Below are positions 43,645-51,485 of a stretch of DNA of 64,000 nucleotides, one piece after another. Below the pieces are notes generated by a model. That model was not told the DNA's origin, ran no database searches, and saw nothing but the letters and a program-made list of their open reading frames with translations. Where the stretch lies: contig SHMT01000008.1 of assembly GCA_004282745.1 (NCBI GenBank), positions 51,909 through 115,908 of the forward strand. The letters are read 5' to 3'. A program made the translations under genes and the position numbers. Numbering within the stretch: the stretch's first letter is position 1; each line of letters begins with the position of its first letter. This DNA is from Candidatus Scalindua sp. SCAELEC01 (GTDB taxonomy: Bacteria > Planctomycetota > Brocadiia > Brocadiales > Scalinduaceae).

Positions 43645-43824
43645 GTCTGGTTAGGTTTTTGCGTTTTTAATTTATTGCCCCAAAACGTGTCATTCCCGCA
43701 TATTTCCCGCTTTAAGCATGCGGGAACGAGCTTCAGCGGGAATCAATGATGAAACGAGTCTCTGGATACCCGATAAAGGCGTTCGGGTATGACGAAAGCC
43801 ACCTAAGCAAAAACCTAACCAGAC
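43645..43824. repeat. 180-bp element with perfect 18-bp inverted ends (family 4)
   Basis: The ends GTCTGGTTAGGTTTTTGC and GCAAAAACCTAACCAGAC are exact inverted repeats. The interior contains CATTCCCGC / GCGGGAA palindromic blocks of the common TCATTCCCGC repeat type. No gene within. It looks like a miniature inverted-repeat element; only one copy was seen in this window. Confidence 0.72.
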
Positions 43825-43877
43825 AATGATGAAAAAGCCTGGTAAGAAAAGAGATATTTTAAAAAAGTGAAAATTTG

Positions 43878-43905
43878 TTGACGTATCGGCTTATTTTATT
43901 ATATG
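43878..43905 (+). promoter_or_regulatory. Possible promoter of the heat-shock genes
   Basis: TTGACG (43878-43883), 16-bp spacer, TATATG (43900-43905), ~28 nt before the ATG of the remnant gene. Confidence 0.5.
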
Positions 43906-43932
43906 TACACTATATTTTGAAAGGAGGTTAAC

Positions 43933-44081
43933 ATGGTTTTACGAGACGTAATAACATGGAACAGAAAAGAAACAGGAAAAAGAGAGAAAAAGACAAGAGT
44001 CTAAGTAAACTTTTTGAAGATTTCTATAACAGAGGTTTTGTATATAAGGTACTTATCAGAAAAGGATATTTGAAATGTTAA
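43933..44081 (+). pseudogene. Remnant of a cytosolic small heat-shock protein gene
   Basis: AAAGGAGG precedes an ATG that opens a frame reading VLRDVITWNRKETGK, similar to the N-terminus of bacterial Hsp20 proteins (LRDLIPWNR-type), but it stops after 23 codons at 44002. In another frame the following stretch reads KDKSLSKLFEDFYNRGF, like the LFDDFF region of the same family. A frameshift near 43990 would join them. The alpha-crystallin domain is absent, and the frame ends at the start of the next gene. A genuine small leader peptide is an alternative. Confidence 0.45.
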
Positions 44082-44677
44082 AATACCAGATAATTATCGG
44101 TGTATTATGTTTTGCCCTTGGTGCAACAGTTTTCCTTGCAGTTCAAAACTTTAGAAACGATGAGAAACACGACATTAATTCAAATGATAAATTATTCGAT
44201 CATACAGGAAACATGGACAAAACATTTGATTCCTTTTTTAACGATGATTTTTTCAGATCCAACAAATCCCCTTTTGAAGAAATGGAGAGAATGCAGGAGA
44301 GCATGATGAGGCAATTCGGTCAACTTGGCGATGATCCAAGTGGTGGAATGTTTGGTTCTTGGTTTAAAAAGAGGTTTGGCGGGGGCAAACCTGAAGATAT
44401 ACAAACGAGAGAGGATGATGATTTTATCTACTATGATGTTGTTATCAAAGACCTTTCCAATAAGAAACTTGAAATAAAGGTAGAAGGAGGACAGATAAGA
44501 ATTTCCGGTACAACAGAAACAAGATCCGATAATAAAGAAAAGGATGCAACTTCCCGTCAGTTTTATAGCTCAACATTCCATCGATCATTTCCTGTTCCCA
44601 ATGGAGTCGATGGTGATAGGGTACAGATGGAACAGGAAGGAGAGAAAATGATTATCAAATTTCCAAAGATCAAGTAA
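44075..44677 (+). CDS. Exported Hsp20/alpha-crystallin-like protein
   Basis: 200 aa. An N-terminal hydrophobic segment (IIIGVLCFALGATVFLAV) is a signal anchor. The C-terminal half is an alpha-crystallin domain (EDDDFIYYDVVIKDLSNKKLEIKVEGGQI, SSTFHRSFPVP, MIIKFPKIK). The middle is rich in Phe, Asp and Met. Small heat-shock proteins are normally cytosolic, so the anchor is unusual. AAAGGA lies 8 nt before the ATG. Confidence 0.88.
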   Translation: MLKYQIIIGVLCFALGATVFLAVQNFRNDEKHDINSNDKLFDHTGNMDKTFDSFFNDDFFRSNKSPFEEMERMQESMMRQFGQLGDDPSGGMFGSWFKKRFGGGKPEDIQTREDDDFIYYDVVIKDLSNKKLEIKVEGGQIRISGTTETRSDNKEKDATSRQFYSSTFHRSFPVPNGVDGDRVQMEQEGEKMIIKFPKIK

Positions 44678-44698
44678 GAGGCCGCAGAAGAGAACTTA

Positions 44699-44845
44699 AT
44701 GCCTGTTCGAATCAAGGTGAAAAGCGCTGCCGAGTTTAAGGGTGCAGTTGAGAAGAGCAGCGGTGACAAGGGTGCACTGTGTTGCCCATTCAGAGAGGAG
44801 AGATGCACAGTATGTGGTGTTGAGTGTAAGCCTTACAAAGTATGA
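44699..44845 (+). CDS. 48-aa Cys-rich small protein
   Basis: A short frame, 21 nt after the Hsp20 stop, with the C-terminal pattern CCPFREERCTVCGVECK (five Cys, including CTVC), which suggests a metal-binding knuckle. The ribosome-binding site is weak (AGAAGAGAAC). No family recognised. It may be cotranscribed with the Hsp20 gene. Confidence 0.45.
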   Translation: MPVRIKVKSAAEFKGAVEKSSGDKGALCCPFREERCTVCGVECKPYKV

Positions 44846-44886
44846 CCGTTACTTCTATGTGATCAACGATATGACAAATTTAACAA

Positions 44887-45261
44887 CTACATATTACCAT
44901 TTTCTTGAATATAATCAGACAACTTCTCTCTTTCCTCTTCCTCTATCTCACTAAAGAATATGGCAATATGATACTCCGTAATTCCACGTGATTTTGACAA
45001 GACCTTTTCCACCCTTACCACTACCCCATAACACTCAACACAGATGTCCTCTTTTTTTTCATCAGAACAAGGCAACCTCAAAACAATCTTAAGCCTTGTC
45101 ATAAAGGGGATCTTATCTTTTATCTGACACGACACCCCTATACAACTTAAATTGATAGATTCCGTCACAACTACAAAATCGTCGGTCCTAATTTTAAATT
45201 GTAAACGTTTTTTAATTCGAGGGTATTTTCTATTTTCTATACCTGTATTTCGATGTTCCAT
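44887..45261 (-). CDS. PilZ-domain protein
   Basis: 124 aa, single PilZ domain, likely c-di-GMP binding: RKYPRIKKR carries the RxxxR motif and NLSCIGVSC is the NxSxxG motif. The upstream part of the longer frame (from 45318) is the short palindromic repeat read as protein, so ATG 45261 is chosen. Confidence 0.82.
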   Translation of the reverse strand: MEHRNTGIENRKYPRIKKRLQFKIRTDDFVVVTESINLSCIGVSCQIKDKIPFMTRLKIVLRLPCSDEKKEDICVECYGVVVRVEKVLSKSRGITEYHIAIFFSEIEEEEREKLSDYIQENGNM

Positions 45262-45294
45262 GTTCGATACCCCAACCTGACTCAGCCAGATTGC

Positions 45295-45335
45295 AAAATG
45301 AAAACCTACGGTTTTCAAACTTTCCCTTTACTGTT
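45295..45335. repeat. Short palindromic repeat, copy 2 (GAAAACC/GGTTTTC)
   Basis: GAAAACC-TAC-GGTTTTC at 45300-45316, with flanks matching the reverse complement of 2882-2922. It lies 34 nt upstream of the PilZ start. Confidence 0.65.
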
Positions 45336-45456
45336 TAAATGAGTAGCTAAATATCCTTTCAGTAACGTTTAAGCAAAAACACCTATATATGCCATTAATA
45401 AGCTAATTATGCTGTTTTGTCAAGAATAATACAGAGGATTGTCAATGTACCATTAA

Positions 45457-45496
45457 CCAGCGCTAGAACGGAAACCCTGTGTTTGAACGAAAACCA
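45457..45496 (+). repeat. Covarying hairpin repeat (family 1), truncated copy H
   Basis: Only the left double arm remains: AGCGCTAGAACGGAAACCCT then GTGTTTGAACGAAAACC. The boxes and right arm are gone. It lies 34 nt beyond the stop of the DHH gene (45531). Confidence 0.6.
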
Positions 45497-45530
45497 GAAG
45501 AATGCAGCGGTTGGAAGGAGCGTTCTTGTT

Positions 45531-46493
45531 TTATTGAATAAAATGGCACCGAAATTGGTCAATAAATTTTGACAACTGATCACCCGGTAACATATTTATT
45601 CCAGCGGCTTTGGGTCTACCGCCTCCCGTTTCAAACGAAGAGCACAAAACATCCGCTCCCACCGGATTTAATTCCGGGGCCCGAACACTTACCAGCCAAC
45701 CATCTCTCTTTTTTCGCAATATTGCATGTGGACGGTTTGGGGATTGAGAGGACAACTGATTCGCATAGGTACCGATTAATCTCCTGGCCCATTTTTCATC
45801 GGGGAGATAGGCTATCGCCCCATTCGATTCAAAATCATCCATTCGAATGTCCACTAAGTGTGAAAAATCATCCTTAAACCCCAACCTTAAACCTTTAAAT
45901 ATCTGGGAAGATTGACAAAAACCGGAAGGATCGACAAAATCCTGCATCTCCTGGTACACCTGTAAAGGCTGAAAGTGTAAATCTTCAAGAGAATCGCCAT
46001 ATGCGTTATAGTTAATAAGCGTTCCTAACTCCTCCAACTCTTGTCTCTCAGATTCAGTGCAACCTGCCTTCTTGGCAAGTTCAACACCGAGTTCATACAA
46101 GCTGTCGCCAAAAGCCCCGACAACAGCCCATTTTAGATATTTACCTCCTAACAAGCGATTTACGATGTTACTCGTACAGGTATTTGGAGTCTGGTCTAGA
46201 TGTAAGGTAAGATATTGATGTTCTGGAAGTGGGGTTCCCGGCTGATGGTGGTCAAACCAGGTAATACGACTTTTAAGCCTTAAGTGGTCATCTAAAAATT
46301 TACGATTAGATTTTAGCGATATATCAAATACCGTGAGCTCTTGATTATTTTTTGCCGGAATGTTTTCCAATAACTGGATATCCCGCTTCACTCCTGTAAT
46401 CAGAGTTGATTCTGCAGGATATGCCAAACGCCACTGATGAAGTGCTGTAATACCATCAGCGTCACCATTAAAGACATCTATATACTCTATCAC
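45531..46493 (-). CDS. DHH-family phosphoesterase
   Basis: 320 aa. The N-terminal DHH domain has FNGDADGITALHQ and WFDHHQP metal-binding motifs; the C-terminal DHHA1-type part ends in GGGRPKAAG. It overlaps cysNC by 4 nt, so it is part of the sulfate-activation operon. Some DHH enzymes hydrolyse 3'-phosphoadenosine 5'-phosphate (pAp), the by-product of PAPS use. That role here is an inference from the operon. Confidence 0.85.
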   Translation of the reverse strand: MIEYIDVFNGDADGITALHQWRLAYPAESTLITGVKRDIQLLENIPAKNNQELTVFDISLKSNRKFLDDHLRLKSRITWFDHHQPGTPLPEHQYLTLHLDQTPNTCTSNIVNRLLGGKYLKWAVVGAFGDSLYELGVELAKKAGCTESERQELEELGTLINYNAYGDSLEDLHFQPLQVYQEMQDFVDPSGFCQSSQIFKGLRLGFKDDFSHLVDIRMDDFESNGAIAYLPDEKWARRLIGTYANQLSSQSPNRPHAILRKKRDGWLVSVRAPELNPVGADVLCSSFETGGGRPKAAGINMLPGDQLSKFIDQFRCHFIQ

Positions 46494-48457
46494 TCCTTTA
46501 ATATCCCTTCACTCTGTAACTTTTCTATGATCTTATTGAGATTTTCTTCAACAGACCTATGCTCAGAATCGATAATCAACTCAGGGCTAAGAGGCTCTTC
46601 GTATGGAGAACTGATTCCCGTAAACTCAGGTATTTCACCATCAATGGCCTTCTGGTAGAGTCCTTTCGGATCCCGTTTTACACATGTTTTCAAACTGCAG
46701 TGAATAAATACTTCAAAGAATTTTCCCTCTGGTATCAATGCTCTGACCTGTTCCCGTTGGCTTCTTAACGGAGAAATAAAGGTACATATAACAAGAGAAC
46801 CTTGCTCACAAAAGGCCTTGGCAACTTCCCCAACACGTCTTATGTTCTCACTTCTCTCCTCTCCTGAAAAACCGAGATCTTTACAAAGACCATGACGTAA
46901 GTTGTCTCCGTCCAACGCAGCAGTACTGCAACCCATATTGAAAAGAGCACGCTCAAGTTTCTTAGCAATTGTTGATTTTCCAGCTCCTGATAAACCCGTC
47001 AACCAAATAACCGCGGATTTATGATTGTTTTTTTCCTCCCGTTCTTCAAGAGTGATGAACGATTTTTCCGGGGTAATATTCATCGCCTTGGTGACGGCGT
47101 CCGACACTTTCCGCTCCACATGTATCGTCTCTTCAATGCTCCGCACAACACCCCGAATCATTCCGGCCCCAACGGTAAAATTGGTATCAGGGTCGATAAT
47201 GATAAAGCTACCGGTCTCCCGGTTTTTATTATACTGATCAAAAATGATTGGTTGGGTAACTTCGATTTCTGCACGCCCTATCTCGTTCAGCATCAAGGTT
47301 TCCACATCGGTTTTATGTAATGTTTTTACCAACTCGCAGAAAGGATTGTGTTCAGTTGCATCGGTACGATGTAGAGTGTTTACGTCAAACATGTATACCA
47401 GTTTTTTTATAGAGCCCGTTACGACCCTCGAAGTATGTTTGATGAAATAGTTTTTGCCAATCACAAGAGGATCTTCTGCCATCCAGCAGAGGATGACATC
47501 TATCTTTCTTTCAACGAGAGGAAGGTTTTGCCGTCTTACTATCATATCTCCCCGGCTAATGTCTATCTCATCTTCAAGTGATAAGACAACCGATTCAGGT
47601 GCTCCTGCTTCACTCAGATCACCATCCATGGTAGTAATCGTTTTCACTTTGGAAGTCAAGCCAGAAGGAAGCACAACCACCTCTTCACCGGGATAAATGG
47701 TGCCGGTAACAATCTTCCCTGCATACCCTCGAAAATTGAGGTCTGGTCGTATAACGTATTGGACGGGAAATCTAAAGTCATGGAGATTCAGATCCGAACC
47801 AATATGAACATTTTCAAGCACATGCAATACTGTAGAACCTTCATACCAAGGAGTACGCTCACTCTTTGATACAACATTGTCTCCTTCGAGTGCTGAAACA
47901 GGAATATAGGTAATATCCCTAATATCGAGTTTCCGTGAATATTCATCGTATTCGGTAACTATTGATTGAAATATCTCTTGCGAATAATCAACTAAATCAA
48001 TCTTATTAACGGCAACGATCATGTGGGAAACCTGCAAAAGACTGGCAATAAAACCATGCCTCCTTGATTGTTCAAGTATTCCTTTCCGTGCATCAATAAG
48101 TATTATGGCCAAATTCGCTGTTGAGGCTCCCGTAACCATGTTCCTCGTGTACTGGACATGACCTGGAGTATCAGCAATGATAAATTTCCGCTTTGAAGTC
48201 TGAAAATAACGATAGGCAACATCAATCGTAATGCCTTGCTCTCGCTCAGCAGCCAGACCGTCAGTTAAGAGGGACAAATCTATCCCTTCTTCACCTTTAC
48301 GTTTTGCAATTTTTTCTACTGCTTCAATCTGGTCATCAAATACATTGTTCGTCTCCATAAGGAGTCTCCCAATAAGCGTAGATTTTCCATCATCTACGCT
48401 ACCAACGGTTGTAAACCGTAGCAAGTTTGTATTTCCCCCGGTTTTGCGTAAATTCAT
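46490..48457 (-). CDS. cysNC: Sulfate adenylyltransferase subunit 1 / APS kinase fusion
   Basis: 655 aa. The N-terminal GTPase CysN has GSVDDGKSTLIGRL (G1), DTPGH (G3) and NKIDL (G4). The C-terminal APS kinase has GLSGAGKSTIAKKLE and DGDNLRHGL. CysN energises sulfate adenylation by GTP, and CysC phosphorylates APS to PAPS. cysD lies 2 nt upstream. Confidence 0.96.
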   Translation of the reverse strand: MNLRKTGGNTNLLRFTTVGSVDDGKSTLIGRLLMETNNVFDDQIEAVEKIAKRKGEEGIDLSLLTDGLAAEREQGITIDVAYRYFQTSKRKFIIADTPGHVQYTRNMVTGASTANLAIILIDARKGILEQSRRHGFIASLLQVSHMIVAVNKIDLVDYSQEIFQSIVTEYDEYSRKLDIRDITYIPVSALEGDNVVSKSERTPWYEGSTVLHVLENVHIGSDLNLHDFRFPVQYVIRPDLNFRGYAGKIVTGTIYPGEEVVVLPSGLTSKVKTITTMDGDLSEAGAPESVVLSLEDEIDISRGDMIVRRQNLPLVERKIDVILCWMAEDPLVIGKNYFIKHTSRVVTGSIKKLVYMFDVNTLHRTDATEHNPFCELVKTLHKTDVETLMLNEIGRAEIEVTQPIIFDQYNKNRETGSFIIIDPDTNFTVGAGMIRGVVRSIEETIHVERKVSDAVTKAMNITPEKSFITLEEREEKNNHKSAVIWLTGLSGAGKSTIAKKLERALFNMGCSTAALDGDNLRHGLCKDLGFSGEERSENIRRVGEVAKAFCEQGSLVICTFISPLRSQREQVRALIPEGKFFEVFIHCSLKTCVKRDPKGLYQKAIDGEIPEFTGISSPYEEPLSPELIIDSEHRSVEENLNKIIEKLQSEGILKE

Positions 48458-48459
48458 AG

Positions 48460-49362
48460 CTAGAAGTATCCCTCCTTTTTCTTATCTTCCATAGAGCTAT
48501 CAGTAGTAAGATCTATGATGCGATTTTCCCTCTCCGACTTAGTCGCACCGTCAACCTCGGCAATTATATCATCAATGGTCGTCGCATCTGACCTAACTGC
48601 TCCGGTACAGGGACTACAACCCAAGCTTCTAAATCGACACATAATTCTTTCAACCTTCTCACCAGGTTTAAGATTCACCAAATCGTCATAGGGAACCAGA
48701 ATACCATCCCGATCGACCACATCTCTCTCTTGCGCGTAATAAATTGGTACGATAGGTATCTTCTCATTTTTCAAGTAATACCAGACATCCATCTCCGTCC
48801 AATTACTTAAAGGAAAGACCCTGATAGATTCACCTTCATTGATACGGCAATTATAGAGGTTCCAGAGTTCCGGTCTCTGAGATTTTGGGTCCCACTGCCC
48901 AAATTCATCTCTAAAAGAGAAGATCCTCTCTTTGGCCCTTGACTTCTCTTCATCCCTGCGAGCCCCACCAAAGGCAGCATCAAATTTGTGCTTCTTTATC
49001 CCACCCAACAAACCTTGAGTCTTTAGCTTGGCACAACATTTGTCAACACCGAGCTTTTGAGGATGTGCTCCTTTGCTGATCCACTCCTCATTTCGCTCAA
49101 CAATGAGCCGACACCCTATTTCCTTAATAAACCAATCACGAAACTTAATCATCTCCGGAAATTTATATCCGGTATCAATATGCATGAGGGGAAACGGAAT
49201 CCGACCGGGATAAAAGGCCTTTTGGGCCAGACGAACCATAACTGCCGAATCCTTTCCTATCGAATAAAGCATGACAGGATTTTTAAACTCGGCGACCACC
49301 TCACGAATGATATGGATGGATTCTGACTCAAGTTGTTTAAGATAGGGAAGATTATTATTCAA
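48460..49362 (-). CDS. cysD: Sulfate adenylyltransferase subunit 2
   Basis: 300 aa of the PAPS reductase-like ATP pyrophosphatase fold, with [18 protein letters not shown] (PP motif, SxGKDS) and the C-terminal [14 protein letters not shown]. It catalyses adenylation of sulfate with CysN. First gene of the operon cysD-cysNC-DHH. Confidence 0.97.
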   Translation of the reverse strand: MNNNLPYLKQLESESIHIIREVVAEFKNPVMLYSIGKDSAVMVRLAQKAFYPGRIPFPLMHIDTGYKFPEMIKFRDWFIKEIGCRLIVERNEEWISKGAHPQKLGVDKCCAKLKTQGLLGGIKKHKFDAAFGGARRDEEKSRAKERIFSFRDEFGQWDPKSQRPELWNLYNCRINEGESIRVFPLSNWTEMDVWYYLKNEKIPIVPIYYAQERDVVDRDGILVPYDDLVNLKPGEKVERIMCRFRSLGCSPCTGAVRSDATTIDDIIAEVDGATKSERENRIIDLTTDSSMEDKKKEGYF

Positions 49363-49619
49363 AACAGTTCTCCAAAATTAAAAATAGTTATTCCTGGATT
49401 GATATCGTCAAGAATTGTTCAGGATCTCAAACCAATAGAGCAAAACATCATCGTAGTGAGCATGAATAGCATCACAATTCATGCCAAATCTGGTGTGAAA
49501 AAAAAATATGTTGCAATATTACTATACGACAAAGTTTACAACATTTTCCTCATAAAACGCCTATGCAATAGAACACTCTTTTTTTCTAAAATATTCAACA
49601 TTTGTCGAAAAAAACAACT

Positions 49620-51191
49620 TTAGTGCTTAAAGTGTCGCTCTCCAGCAAATATCATTGCTATACCATTTTCGTCTGCAGCCTTAATAACTTCATCATCTTT
49701 TTTAGATCCACCAGGTTGGATTATGGCAAAAACGCCATTCTTGGCCGCAATGTCAACACTGTCTCGAAAGGGGAAAAATGCGTCTGACGCCAAAACAGTG
49801 CCGGATGGTAGCGTTCCAGCCTTTTGTATTGCAATATTGGTAGAGTCTACGCGGCTCATCTGTCCAGCACCAACTCCAACAACCATCTTATTATGGGAAA
49901 GAACTATGGCATTTGACTTAACATGTTTGCACACCTTCCAAGCAAAGAGCATCTCCTCTATTTCACCTTCAGAAGGACTCTTTTTTGTCACCACTTTGAG
50001 CTTATCCCTTTGACCGGAAAGATCATCTTTGCCTTGAACCAACATACCACCCGTAACCCCTCTCAAAACCTTCGATCCCGTTTTGGCCGTTTGGCTACGG
50101 AACGAAACGAGTTTTAACAATCGAAGATCCTGCCCCCACTTTCGTTTTTTTGTTAAAATCTCGAATGCTTTATCCTCAAATCCCGGCGCCGCAATAGCCT
50201 CCACAAAATGACCCGACTCTGTAATGGCCTCTGCAGTCTTCTCGTCTATTACCCGATTAATGCCGACGATGCATCCAAACGCTGATATGGGATCAGATTG
50301 ATATGCCTTTGAAAACGCTTCATTCAGGGTTTCTGCAGAAGCTACACCGCACGGGTTTGTGTGTTTGATTAAAACGGCTGATGGCTCTTCAAATTCCTTG
50401 ACGATCTCTATCGCGACATCAACATCGATAATGTTATTATAAGAGAGATCCTTACCGTTCAGCTGTTCTGCATTTGAAACAGACGATTCTTCAAAATCTT
50501 TATGTACATAAAATGCGGAAGATTGGTGAGGGTTCTCACCATATCGTAACTCTTGTTTTTTATAAAATTCAAGGCTCAATATCTCCGGGTATTCAGTCTC
50601 ATGAACCTTCTCAAAAAATTTGGCAATTACTCTGTCGTAGTGGCTCGTTTGCTTAAACGCCTCCAGAACCAATTGTTGTCGGGTTTCAAGTGTAAGGTCA
50701 CCATCGTTATCGTTGAGCTCCCGTAACAATGATTCATAGCGTCCCGGATTAACGACTACGGCAACATGTTTAAAGTTTTTAGCTGCGGACCGAATCATCG
50801 ATGGTCCGCCAATATCAATATTTTCGATCGCCTGTTCCTGCGTTACATTATCAGCACTAACCGTCTTCTCAAAAGGATACAGATTAACCACTACAAGATC
50901 AATGGTCCCGATACCCAAATTTTCTATCTGGTTCATATGATCTTCATTATCTCTTACGGCCAATAACCCACCATGAATCTTCGGGTGCAAAGTTTTCACT
51001 CTCCCCCCCATTATTTCAGGAAAACCCGTATAATCAGATACCTCTATTACATCAACACCGCTCTCTCTTAATAGTTTTGCAGTGCCACCGGTAGAAAGTA
51101 TCTCTATGCTGTGATTCTTTAACCCCTTTGCCAAATTTGCTATCCCTGTCTTATCTGATACGCTTATTAAGGCCCTCTTTATCTTAGCCAT
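49620..51191 (-). CDS. purH: Bifunctional AICAR transformylase / IMP cyclohydrolase
   Basis: 523 aa from ATG 51191 (AGGGGG upstream). The N-terminal MGS-like cyclohydrolase domain contains ALISVSDKTGI and STGGTAKLL; the transformylase domain contains LRYGENPHQ and KHTNPCGVA with catalytic Lys-His. It performs the last two steps of IMP synthesis. Stands alone. Confidence 0.96.
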   Translation of the reverse strand: MAKIKRALISVSDKTGIANLAKGLKNHSIEILSTGGTAKLLRESGVDVIEVSDYTGFPEIMGGRVKTLHPKIHGGLLAVRDNEDHMNQIENLGIGTIDLVVVNLYPFEKTVSADNVTQEQAIENIDIGGPSMIRSAAKNFKHVAVVVNPGRYESLLRELNDNDGDLTLETRQQLVLEAFKQTSHYDRVIAKFFEKVHETEYPEILSLEFYKKQELRYGENPHQSSAFYVHKDFEESSVSNAEQLNGKDLSYNNIIDVDVAIEIVKEFEEPSAVLIKHTNPCGVASAETLNEAFSKAYQSDPISAFGCIVGINRVIDEKTAEAITESGHFVEAIAAPGFEDKAFEILTKKRKWGQDLRLLKLVSFRSQTAKTGSKVLRGVTGGMLVQGKDDLSGQRDKLKVVTKKSPSEGEIEEMLFAWKVCKHVKSNAIVLSHNKMVVGVGAGQMSRVDSTNIAIQKAGTLPSGTVLASDAFFPFRDSVDIAAKNGVFAIIQPGGSKKDDEVIKAADENGIAMIFAGERHFKH

Positions 51192-51485
51192 AAACCACCA
51201 ATCCCCCTCACTCGACTCTCGTCTGTACAATGTTTACCAATATCATCCTAACCAACCACATACTACACAATTGAATGGATTTACCCTACAGGACACAATA
51301 CATATGTCGAAAATAGAAACAATGATATGAAAGGTTGATGCTATCAAATCACAGGCTTTATGTCAAAAAAATAAACACAATAATTTGCTTGCTGGAGATT
51401 TATTGGTTTGCTATCATTAAAAGTTTGGGGCGCTCAATCAATGAGCGAATCTACGTAATGTCAAACACACAGAGGAGATATGATT

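Noticed and set aside
44699-44720. tRNA T-loop-like GTTCGAATC
   Set aside because: The flanking sequence cannot form acceptor or anticodon stems. It lies within a small reading frame.
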